Source: Styela clava (Eukaryota > Chordata > Ascidiacea > Stolidobranchia > Styelidae). Taken from it: a stretch of DNA of 64,000 nt. The stretch lies in assembly GCF_964204865.1 (NCBI RefSeq), contig NC_135260.1:7130001-7194000 (forward strand), read 5' to 3'. Positions 1 to 10,400 of this stretch are shown piece after piece (positions within the stretch are counted from its first letter, which is position 1; each line of letters begins with the position of its first letter). Made by a program: the position numbers and the translations under genes. The notes under the pieces were generated by a model. The model was not told where the DNA came from and searched no databases. It saw nothing but the letters and a program-made list of their open reading frames with translations.

Positions 1-139
1 ATTTTCTGTTATAAACGAATAATATTTTCGAAAAAGCAGAGGTCAAGTTGGAATATGCTAGAATCAGATGTCAGTTTATATATATATTATAACAAATGTC
101 ATTTTGTGTTAGAAATTTCGGTACTTTAAAATTTCAGAG

Positions 140-355
140 GGTACTCCCGTAGTGTGTGTATACCAGGTTAGGGTTAGGCCATAATTTTATTTTGATTTTA
201 CTTATTTTAGTTCTATTACGAGTTCGGGAACTGTCTGTGTTAGGTGAGTGAATACACGTCCTATCCATAGGTTTCAGTCCTTTCACACAACTTGATGTAA
301 AATAGGCGAACAAAACTAGTTACCTCTATATTAGTACACACACTTCTGGAGCGCC
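140..355 (+). repeat. hAT-like MITE, family A copy 1
   Basis: Element with imperfect terminal inverted repeats: left end GGTACTCCCGTAGTGTGTG, right end the inverse of GGCGCTCCAGAAGTGTGTG. The interior holds the family hallmark CCAGGTTAGGGTTAGGCCAT. Other copies lie at 1.4, 7.9, 11.9, 14.2, 17.1, 18.6, 36.4 and 59.5 kb. No clear target-site duplication at this copy, although other copies show 8-bp duplications, which points to the hAT superfamily. The small minus-strand reading frame across it is a by-product. Confidence 0.75.
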
Positions 356-1109
356 CAATTGAAAGTAGTGTGGTGCAAGTGGGATAGAACATATTGAGGG
401 CAACCAGGTCAATTAGCTTAGCCCTATCCTTCTGATGATTTGCATGGAACTTGTGGTTTTGCCAGAACAAAAAACAAGCAATGTCAAACGCGTAATGAAA
501 CTTAAAATTTTCTTTGAGATGAATAAAACCATTCATTAACGTGATAACATTGTGTTACTCCGTAGCCTGGTTCAGGAAGAATGCTCTTGATTTGATTTCT
601 TACGCGAGCTAGTGACAAGCACTATAACAAGTAGTTTTATTTTGTTTTCATGTTATGCATTCAAAACTATATAATAAACCCTCAATTGGGTATCACATAG
701 CACAAATCTGCATTGAACAATAATTACTTTGCATTCTATTTTTACAATTTTCCTTCACTAATAAGATACGTTTCTTATCCTAATATGGTTCTGTTTTGGG
801 CTTGTCAGCCGTAATGAGTTTTCAATCGCTTCTCCTATGCGAGTTTTGCAGATTTTCTCTAGAGGTAAAAATAACTTAAAATAAGCCCCGACGGAAATAA
901 TTCGTCCTAATTGTGGTGCCTTGTTGTCTTTAATATGAAAATCAATTATTAAAATTCAGCCTTTGTTCGATACATTACATATATTTAGCAATTTTTCAGA
1001 AGTCCGCATTATGAGCATATTTATTCAAATCATTTAATATCTTCTGACATATTTGCGCCTTCGAATCATTTACCATCTATTGAGATCCCGAAGCTGTCGA
1101 AACTATCAG
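356..1109. other. No recognisable gene
   Basis: AT-rich sequence between the first MITE copy and a possible exon at 1110. No long reading frame, no recognisable protein motif and no tRNA-like structure seen. Confidence 0.4.
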
Positions 1110-1199
1110 TACCTTCCCCCACAAAAGTGGTATGAAGGATTGTACGAATTCCAGTCAAAAGAAGGTAAAAAGATTGAAGACAAGACGAATTGGATAAAG
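1110..1199 (+). CDS. Possible internal exon, unknown protein
   Basis: A 90-nt stretch between a CAG acceptor and an AAAG|GTTTAA donor reads 30 codons without a stop in one frame (starts YLPPQKWYEGLYEF, ends EDKTNWIK). Composition is protein-like, rich in aromatic and charged residues. The frame continues open upstream of the acceptor and stops just after the donor. I do not recognise a family. The acceptor has a weak polypyrimidine tract and the flanking exons are not certain. It could be chance or the remnant of an old gene. Confidence 0.25.
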
Positions 1200-1374
1200 G
1201 TTTAAACATAAATCTTTTTCTACTTGTTTTAAATTAAACGCGATGGCGCACCATTTACACAGATTTGAGCAGTTGGTGGCATGCGTAGAATGTTAAGTTT
1301 GTGTACGATATATATGCTAACAGAACATAAAAATGATCGACGTTTTTAAGATGTTGTGTCGTTCTTATCCATAA

Positions 1375-1562
1375 TTAGGCCATCGGGTTAGGCCATAATT
1401 TTATTCCAATTTTCTTTATTTTAGTTCTATAACGAGGGGACTGTTTGTGTTAGCCAAGTGAATAACCTGGCCCAAAGGTTTCAGTTCCTTTACACAACTT
1501 GATGTGAAGTGGGTGAATAAAATTAGTTACCTCCATATTTATACACACTGCCGGAGCGCAGG
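1375..1562 (+). repeat. hAT-like MITE, family A copy 2 (5'-truncated)
   Basis: Shares the GGGTTAGGCCATAATTTTAT core and the following interior with the copy at 140-355. The left terminal repeat is missing and the right end is diverged (CTGCCGGAGCGC). Confidence 0.65.
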
Positions 1563-1794
1563 TTAGTCTACGTTAACATGTTGTTGATCATACAGGACGT
1601 TCACATGTGAAACCAATTATATCGATATGATGACTAGCAGAATAATTTGGTGCATCCATGTTTCTACTGGTCACAAATGGCAATGTTTAACCTTACTAGA
1701 AATCCGCTTTTCGTCACATTACATCGTAGGGACGCACATTCGTCCGAAATTGGCCTTGTTACAACTTATACCGTATTCTTTATTGTCCTTGCAG

Positions 1795-1818
1795 ACTGTT
1801 GTGAACACTGGAAATGTG
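1795..1818 (+). CDS. Possible 24-nt microexon
   Basis: A strong acceptor (pyrimidine tract ending TTGTCCTTGCAG) is followed by eight codons (TVVNTGNV) and a GTG|GTATGA donor. Phase 0 to phase 0 would match the exon candidate at 1110-1199. Too short to identify and may be fortuitous. Confidence 0.2.
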
Positions 1819-1885
1819 GTATGAAAAAATCCAATTGCTTTAAATCACTCGAGGTATATTATGTTCTCTAAAATTTTGCTCAACA

Positions 1886-2456
1886 ATGGCTATGAAACTG
1901 ATATTGTTTGTTGCTGTAACAGGTAACCGCCCAATCGTAAAAAGCTATGTATAATTATGTTTTTGAAAACGATTCCTAATTCGAACTGCCTTCATACCGA
2001 GCTAGCATATAGTAGATTTGAATCAGAGAGAAATAGATTTTGCGAGACTAATTATTACAAGGTGTATCTACCCAGAAATCACACGGAGAAAGTTCAGATT
2101 AATTTATCCTGAAAAGCAGAGCAGAGAAAAGGAGAGGGTTACTATTCGGGCTTCAGCTTAATGAACTACGGCTTCTACTTCGATACAATTTTTCTAATAA
2201 TAAGCGTAAAATGGTTTCTATCGTTAACACCACGTTAAAGTATCAGGAGGCAGATGATAAAAGACTAGGGCGACTAATATCGCAGAGTTTTGTTGATCAA
2301 AGTGTATAGTATAGAGCTTCATGCCAGTTTAACCATGTTAGTTTTTTTATAACTTGAAATAAGTATAGGATTTCAAATAGCGAAAATTTCTATGGATGCT
2401 CATTAAATCTCATTGGAATATCTTTACTATTTCTAGCTACTTGCGGCTTTGCACAG
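1886..2456 (+). CDS. Signal-peptide exons of a small secreted protein (partial gene)
   Basis: Two exons encode an almost ideal signal peptide. Exon 1 (1886-1922) starts at ATG and gives MAMKLILFVAVT, ending in phase 1 at ACAG|GTAACC. Exon 2 (2437-2456) is a 20-nt microexon between TATTTCTAG and CACAG|GTAATT and adds ATCGFAQ in frame. The joined 19 residues have a charged start, a hydrophobic core and a plausible signal-peptidase site after GFA. A third exon may begin at 2522 after the acceptor TTTTCACTTCAG; it reads LFVAMSNLLGLSQLES then a stop, giving a 35-residue precursor, but the mature part could also be encoded further downstream. Family not recognised. The signal peptide is well supported, the rest is not. 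Confidence 0.5.
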
Positions 2457-2569
2457 GTAATTGTCATCGCTATTTCAGTATCTAGCGGACTGAGTTTGAG
2501 AAATTTCTATTTTCACTTCAGCTCTTTGTAGCCATGTCGAATTTGTTAGGGCTTTCCCAACTCGAGTCA

Positions 2570-3853
2570 TAAGCTATTGGTATTTTTGTCATTTCCTTTC
2601 TATGCCAAACTTGATCGAACTGGAATTGGGCTAATTATTCGTTTATCGGATCTTTTATTCACGCTTTTCTACATATAAGGACATCTTAAAAAGCGGATTG
2701 GCCATTCTCTCCCTTCTCAGTGATCAATTTTATACTTTGAGCAATATGCCTTCGAAATATTTATTCATCTACGTATTTTCTCCGGAACCGTGATATACCT
2801 TGAAAAATCTTTCACGCGGAAAGTTTTATTTGTTGTCCCGCAAGCACTCTATGAGGTGGAAAGTGTTACGCAGACCAGAAAAGGTTGAAAATTACTAAGT
2901 AAGGTAACCGCAACATAGGTTTTTGATTTCCTTTTAAGTTTCGAAGCTAGACCTAGTTTGAGCGTAATCTAACTGAGATATTTGGTCTTCACCGTCATGC
3001 CTTTTGAATAGGCGCCAGTTTTAGATGGAGATTAGTGGCACAGAAAGTAATTGGACTACTTTTTTGATCTGGACTACAATTTGGGGCTAAACACCGAATC
3101 ACGGCTAGCTAAAGCACCATTTGATATCTTACGGTAACTCTGAGCATTTCGATTGAGTTTAAGACTAGAACATATGATCCGAAAAGCTATAATAGCTCGC
3201 GTACCGGTAACTGTTCTTTATTTGTGATAGGTATTTCATGAAAGATGGAAAAGCCTATAGGCACTGGATCATGTTAGCTAGTGCTCTGCGATCCAAGCAC
3301 GAATTAGTTACAATGTCGTGCACGGATTCTATACTGTTACATCAAATATATGAGAAGCTGAAAGGTCCAGGAAGTAACGTATAACTGTGCAGTGAATGTG
3401 CACACAAATACAAGCGATGCATTTTATCAAACTTACAAATACCCGCAATTTTGCATCATTTAAGCGGTAAATGTAAGAATAAGCAAGGGAAAATTATGAT
3501 AAAAAGTTTAGAAAAGTTTGAAAACGTACAAACAGAATGTCTTACTGAATCTACCAAATTATTAATGATGACGGATCGCAGTCATTAACGGTCAGTTCAC
3601 GATGGCCCAAAGGAATGAACCCCATACATAGAAACTCTAATCAAACCGTTTGTACAACTAAATACTGTAATGAGCAATCCAGAACATGCCGTAGTGCGGC
3701 TACAATTATTAAAACTTTACTTTTGTGCGTCGAAGAGTTAGAAAATATTTTAAAATGGATCACTGTTTGTTATTTTGAAACTTTTTGCTTTCGGTTACGC
3801 GATATATCACATAATACTGTTATTACGGAAACATTTTTATGCCAGGTAAAATA
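2570..3853. other. No recognisable gene
   Basis: AT-rich sequence with short reading frames only. One exon-like stretch starts after CTACATATAAG near 2681 (36 open codons in phase 0), which could continue the secreted-protein gene upstream, but nothing in it is diagnostic. Confidence 0.35.
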
Positions 3854-4692
3854 TCGTCTCGCTAATAACCGAATTGCGCAAGTTATTTTTACCAGTTTTG
3901 AGAAAAACGCAAGAAATTTCCTGATGATATTGTTTTGCCATTGAGAGTCAATAATTTGCCATGGTTCAATTTTTTGATCGTAGCCGGATTTAACTTAATT
4001 TGTATGACGCAGTTAAGTGACGTCATAATGGCGCACTGTGACTTAGGCAGAAATATGTGTATGACTTGGGGACATACGCAATTTTGCAACTTCACTATAT
4101 GCACGATTCCTGAAAACTAAACATTCCAAAAACGAATGTAATTCTCAGCATCTACAATGTCTAATCCCAAAAATATCTAATCAGTTTCAATTACATTATT
4201 TTTTATGTTTAAATATATATATATATATTTCATCAATATAACACGCTCTGCACACCCACCGAAATAAAACTAAGATTAAATATAAAGAATAAAACAGCAA
4301 TGCACGCAATATTAACTTAAGCCAACCAAAGTGAATTGGACTCGGACAGTGAATATCACAAATGCACGTCTTCCTATACTGTAGTATAAATTCAAATTAA
4401 TACGGGCTAAGTTTGAATCCGAGATGCAAAAACTCGAAAATACTTCGCCGAGGTTATTTTTGCCTCCGTGACGTCACAATAGTCCTGTGGTAACAATGAT
4501 AATTCATTATGACGAAACAATTGCACAAATATGCATGTCATATTAAATCTCCATTTTTATGGGTATCGAAATTCTTAAAATAAAATCTGAGTTAACAGAC
4601 AGGTGCGCAGCATTACATAAATACCTATTTTATATAATAAAAAAAACTCAAAATCGCCAAAAATGACTTACGCAATTCGGTTATTAGCGTGA
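3854..4692. mobile_element. TA-flanked MITE, ~839 bp, copy 1
   Basis: Ends are inverted repeats of about 33 bp (TCGTCTCGCTAATAACCGAA at the left, its inverse at the right, with a 2-base loss at the right tip), flanked by TA at 3852-3853 and 4693-4694. A second copy of nearly the same length lies at 32747-33570. It has no transposase. TA flanks and long inverted repeats suggest a Tc1/mariner-type non-autonomous element. The short reading frames inside on both strands are by-products. Confidence 0.8.
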
Positions 4693-4750
4693 TACTAAAT
4701 CTCCATTTTTATGGGTTTCGGAATTCTTAAAATAAAATCTGAGTTAACTT
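4693..4750 (+). repeat. Duplicated internal MITE segment outside the terminal repeat
   Basis: About 55 bp just beyond the right inverted repeat (TACTAAATCTCCATTTTTAT through CTGAGTTAAC) repeats the internal segment at 4543-4597 of the same element, which also exists at about 33424-33480 in copy 2. This looks like a second, broken copy abutting the first, or a template-switch rearrangement. Confidence 0.65.
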
Positions 4751-5958
4751 ACTGTTAAAAAAAAAATATGCTTCCCTGTTAAACTACGAGCATATTTTGC
4801 TTGTAGGTCACCCTGCGACGGGACTTCCTTATTGTAACATCATATTGAAGCAAACTGACACTATTCTTGATATCTGCCAACTGCGTTATAACTCAATTCC
4901 TCTGATATAAGGATTGAATTTTGCTGACTTTGCCCTGACTGTTATTCATTTTCTCTTGTTGGTTTGATTTGATTCGTCTATATTTCATATATATAAATGC
5001 ATCAAAATAGTTTGGTATCCCGTAGTCAGGTTCTTTTATAATATTCCTATAGAAGGTTTTGATCCGAACAAAGTTAACACGCACACGCACGGATTTGTAT
5101 GAGACTCATCGAGGAGAAGTCTCGTTGACTAGTAAAATGCGATGTGACTTTAAACATTTTAGAAAGATTACAGGAAGGAATTTCTCGAATATAAGAGAGC
5201 AATTCTCAAATATATGGACACGAAAGTCAAAGAAAAGTAGTACGGGTATGCAATCACTCACAGTAGACTACCAGTACCGCAGTCTTCACGACTCCACCAT
5301 CAAATAGCAACGAACGCGGAAATGAATGAAATTAATAAATAAATAAAAGTAATAGCGACAAGTACAATCTTCGACCACTAAAAATTAATCCAGTATTTAA
5401 TGAGAAAAGTGATTATTTTTACAACAAAAAAGGAAAAGAATGACTACAAAAACAACATAATAACATAACGGTTCATATGCAAATTTTGTGTCCAACAAGA
5501 ATAAATGCTGTGGGCTTTTGATGTAAGGCATAGAGTGAATATGGACGCATAATTTATAATGTTACGGATTAGTGGCAGGTGCGGAACAGACGTAACATCT
5601 CATTTTGCAGTTTTCGCCTCACCGACTAAACCATTTACTATATATGTACTGTTTGTAGACGTCGCAAGGTTCTACAACTCAGTATGCCATGAAAATTTTT
5701 GCAAGCTGGGAAATTGCTAGTTATTCAATTTAAGTAGATTCGAGAATTTATATACGTTGATTATCGTTCTGATTATCCTGTGAGCGGAAGTCCTTAACAA
5801 AATTCCCCACGACAGTAAGCTCAGGGATTAAGCCATGGGATCCAACAGATCACGCGCCGTAAATTGGGTTTCCGACAATCACGTCTTTAGTCATACAATT
5901 GCCGTTAGTCAGTGGCTGCGCCACCTCGAGAAGTTTTTCTGACTAAAATACATGTAAG
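4751..5958. other. Mostly empty; one weak exon-like stretch near 5055-5247
   Basis: An open stretch runs from a CTATAG acceptor near 5055 to ACGG|GTATGC near 5247. The translation is basic (KVLIRTKLTRTRTDLYETHR at its start) and matches no family I know. Nothing else is recognisable. Confidence 0.25.
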
Positions 5959-6136
5959 CAGTGGTGGGATCCAGCCGGTTCTATAGAACCGTCTCACGAA
6001 ATTTCATGAGATCAGCGAACCGGTTAGCATTACTGGTTTATTTGCTGAAAAAAGATGACCTTCCGTAACAGAACCGGCTGAAAAATATGACGTTTGTGAT
6101 GGAACCGGCTGACAAAAAATTTGAATCCCACCACTG
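5959..6136. mobile_element. hAT-like MITE with perfect 8-bp target duplication
   Basis: 178-bp element starting CAGTGGTGGGATCCAGCCGG and ending in the inverse (ATCCCACCACTG). It is bounded on both sides by the identical 8-bp direct repeat CATGTAAG (5951-5958 and 6137-6144). CAG termini and 8-bp duplications are hallmarks of hAT elements. The interior repeats the phrase GAACCGGCTGA. A diverged relative of its left end lies near 18017. Confidence 0.85.
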
Positions 6137-6144
6137 CATGTAAG

Positions 6145-7314
6145 GGTAATATGGAATAGATCGCCGCTTTGCTCTTGCGTTTGCCAAAAGGTACTGACTG
6201 AGGCGCATTGAAGCGCTCAAAATCTTTATTTATTTAGATAATGTTTATTTCTAACTTTTTGTAGATTTACAGTGTATCTCTGTCAGCAACGATATATTTT
6301 ACTGGGTAACCTTGTATGAAATGAATCGAGTATTAGTCATTTATGAGGAGATGAAAGCAAGTTTATAACTAATTAGACCAAACAGAAGACTCATTAGTAA
6401 GTTTTAGTTCATTCCGCGGGCCTATTTTTCTCAAGCAAGAGTCATTTTCAGTCGCCTATGCTCGTATATATATACGTATAGGGTTACTTTGGCGGCATAT
6501 TATTGTCACGATAATTGTGAAAATGGTAATAATGAAGTGATTTGCAATTAGCATTGCTCTCGCTCTTATCTGAGGCAGCAGTAAACGAATTTCGATCGTT
6601 CCTGGTACTAACAAAACAGATTCATCATTATCAGTCTGAAGCAGTTCGGTTGTTATGATCAAGAGCTAAAAGCGAATTTAATATTCTCAAATAGTACGTC
6701 GCACACGAATTGACAGACATTTTGCAGATATGACTGCGGTCCGATACGAAGAAAACATGTGACTAGTGGTAGTGCCGTTGTGTACGCTAAATCATAAGCA
6801 ATAAAGTCGAATTACTCGAACAAAAGAGAGGTTGTCTATGCGGAAGGTAGACTAGGTTGGATGGAAGTGCGTGAAAACTGCGCAAGAGTTCATTTATGAC
6901 TGTATGTATATTGGATTTATCACTCGAACTCGAAAATACTTACATTCACTACAGCGCGCAGGCTCGTGTACTTATAATGTATTCGCGCATCCTTGTGACC
7001 TCTTTATGTACAACCAGGGGTGGGCCTAAGGAAGGGCCTTAGAAGCAGCCACCCCGGAAAACACGCCATATGGGGCAACAGATCCAAATTGTAGAGCTTT
7101 TGATTAATAAATGAGGGGTAGATCTCATAAATGTGAGTTTGTTGCTAAGTTTGATGATTTAATTAATAACACAAACATTCCACTCTTACTTAACCTTTAA
7201 TCTATTCATTCTCTTGTCTTACCACATCCATATTTTGTTCCCCTCTCGAATTATTTTTGAAGTTAGGTATAAGAGGAATCCTGATCAGAAACTCTCCCTG
7301 GTCAGCTGAAAAGT
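6145..7314. other. No recognisable gene; hAT-like terminus near 7015
   Basis: AT-rich sequence upstream of the sulfotransferase. At about 7015 the phrase CAGGGGTGGGCCTAAGG resembles a hAT terminus. No partner end was found. Confidence 0.35.
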
Positions 7315-7482
7315 TTGGCACGCCTGTGTGCAACGTATATTCTAGGATTTATGATTGAATTCTTTATTAGTGTCAACGTAATTTTTTTCGTCTTTTTCAT
7401 ATTTTTATGTAGTACTTTTAAATTGTTACAGTTTTATCATTTCAGTCATAGAAGAAGCTCTAAAATTAAGTTTGTAAACGCC

Positions 7483-10400
7483 ATGAAGCAGCTACACCTA
7501 AAGTATGCAATAGTTTTCGTTTGTGGATCTGCTGTAATGTTCATGTCCATGATGTATGGGAGCATATCACACACAGCAAAAGTAAACATTATTTTTTTAT
7601 TACCTGCTATTCAGTCCGTGAATAATTACTACGTTAATCATTTATCCCATTGTAAACTGTATCCCATTGTTTCTGCCGCCCCGAATCGATGCATATTGTG
7701 TTTGAATATTCATTAATTGAGCAAAGAACATAAATGTTTCACAGAAAATTATACAAATCGTGTACCCTCCAAGAAAAAGCCAACAATGCAAAAAATATGT
7801 ACATTATTATAAAAATATACCACGGTAAACAACTTTGGCCTTAGTGTATAATATTTATCAAATATATTGGGTACTCCCGTAATATGTGTACCAGGTTAGG
7901 GTTAGGCCATAATTTTATTCCGATTTCCTTATTTTAGTTCTATTACGAGTTCGTGGACTGTTTGTGTTAGCCAAGTGAAGATACCCCCTGCCCATAGGTT
8001 GATGTAAAGTAGGCGAACAAAATTAGTTACCTCCATATTGGTACACATACGTCTGGAACGTCTGGAACTACTTTTTCAAAAAATTGAAGAGACTTGCTCT
8101 ACGAATAGCAAAACTATTCAAAGTTTCATTCGAATTGCAAAAGATATATATTTTTGTGTTGTATTTGAACCGAAGAACTAGTACCTCGAACGACCGTGGA
8201 TACACGTGACACCATAATCCGGAAAATAGTGATTTCGGCCCACATACACTGTCAAAAATAGCCGCCAAATATTCAACAATATTTATTCTTTTACCACTTC
8301 TATAATATCATTACCTATAGATCGATTTATATTTTTGTTAATTTATTTTTATCAAATAAATATTTATAAGAGCTATTTGGGATTTTTCGGTGCTGGTCAC
8401 ATCCAAATTTCTGTTGTGCTTCAACGACTATGTTTTTTCCTATTGATTTGCGTGCAATTTTACCAAAAATTATCTATTTCTTTCAAATTATCTATATATA
8501 TTCTTTTCAAAGGTTTGAAATTGTAAATTCAAAATTACCCAAAAATAAAGAATATTCTATTCACATTAGCATACATTTTAATAGATTCTGTGCTAAAAAA
8601 TATATATAGAGATATGTACGTGTCTCAATTTAATAGGCGTTATATCTTTTGATGTGATTTTGAAACAATTGATTTGAAAAATGTGTTTTTCTCCAGATGA
8701 AATCAGCAGTCATCGATTCAACATTGATTAGACTGCAGGTCAACAAAAACGAAGAACCTGCCAGCAACATTGGAGATAACACCCAGACTAAAACAGAAAA
8801 TCAAGTTTCTACATCATCTAGCACCTCTGTTCCAACACCAGTTACAACAAGCCTAGCTGTTAATAATACGAGAAATCTTACAGTCGTAACAGAAAATACA
8901 CAAGAAGCAGATCAACGAATAAATATTATAAAGAGTGTTTGTAATAAAACTGATCCCGGTGTTTTGCTAAATGATGTGCAGTCTATTCTGAAACAACATC
9001 AATCGAATAGGCCAAGATTCTACTTTTCTGATAAATATAATGTGAGTAAATAGTATTTCCACTTATTTATCTTACAGTTAATTGTTTACTAATTTCATGG
9101 CAAGTGTCGACCTGAATATTGTCATCATATTTATAAGAGTGAAAATGCTGCATCACGAATGTAGGTCGTTGCAAAAAGGATTTTAATTACCTTTTCTGAC
9201 AGCAATGGATATTCGTCCGCAAAGCTTAATCAAAAATATGCAATTTCTCTTTAATTGATCATTAAATACCGAACAGACTTTTTTCATATCGTTGCGGACT
9301 CCCTCTGCAGTTGTCACGAACCCCCGGGGGGTCCGCGGACCCCAGTTTGGGAAATCCTGCCTCATAGCTATGGTCGGGCACTAATCTAGAATAAGTTTGG
9401 ACCAAAAACTGACCGCGTTTTAATTGAAATCTTAGTATAAAAGAATGCATAATGATTATATAAAAAATAATAACAAGAATTACTCAAATACACTATTTTG
9501 AAAAAAAAAAACGTTATTGCTTTATTTTTTTTAACGTTTTGTGTCTATTTGTGAACAGAAAAATACATGTAGTGATGTACTATAATAATACGATGTATCG
9601 TTTTGTGCATGTCAATATTGAGTTGTCACGTCGATTTGCACAACTCACTAATTTTCGCTGCTCATATTAGTTCACGAGTAAGAAGCTTTTTGAGTGTGGT
9701 TCAAAATAAGCCCATGAAGATTATCCCATGTATGAGATGAATCAAAATAATACATTACGCACGCTGTGAACGGATATTATGTACGCATACTGAAGGAAAG
9801 ATATTCGTATATTAACTTAAAGCTCGAGAAATAATAATTATTCGTAATTGCTGGGTGTAGAAAAGCAGACTATTCCACATGACTGGTTTTTCCCATCGCT
9901 GCGGATAATCAACCATTCTATCTACAGCGTAAACATACTGGACATACTTTAGTGCAGTTTACATGTAAACATTGCAAAAATTGTAAGACAAGTTTCAAAT
10001 AATTTTTATACAATTTTTGTTGACAACAACACCGCAAACTTCCAAATACGAAAAGGGAGATCTTACTCGAAAAAAAGAAATCGCAAGTGACTACTGACAC
10101 ACCACTATCTATATAATATAATAGAGGAAATGTTGAAAACGTTTTATCATCTGAAGTATATTTGCTAGTTTAATAAATCTGTGAAAGTCACTGACCAAAT
10201 ATAAACAAACGAATATTCGCGTGATCACTTTGACATGGTTATGCCGAGGAAGATAAAACTATTCAATTCTACAGTCCAAATCACTCCGCAAAATTTCTTG
10301 TGTATTTATATCCTCTATTGTTTCTTCATTAAGTTTATGATTTGTGAAATACCAAAGTGTGGAAGTACAAACTGGAAGAAATTGTTGGTCTCAATGGAAG

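Noticed and set aside
4200-4230. (TA)n tract considered as a regulatory TATA element
   Set aside because: It is inside the TA-flanked MITE and is a simple microsatellite.
7315-7482. Extended N-terminus of the sulfotransferase from an upstream start
   Set aside because: The upstream codon is GTG and the extension is an extra hydrophobic stretch. The ATG at 7483 directly precedes a normal type II anchor.
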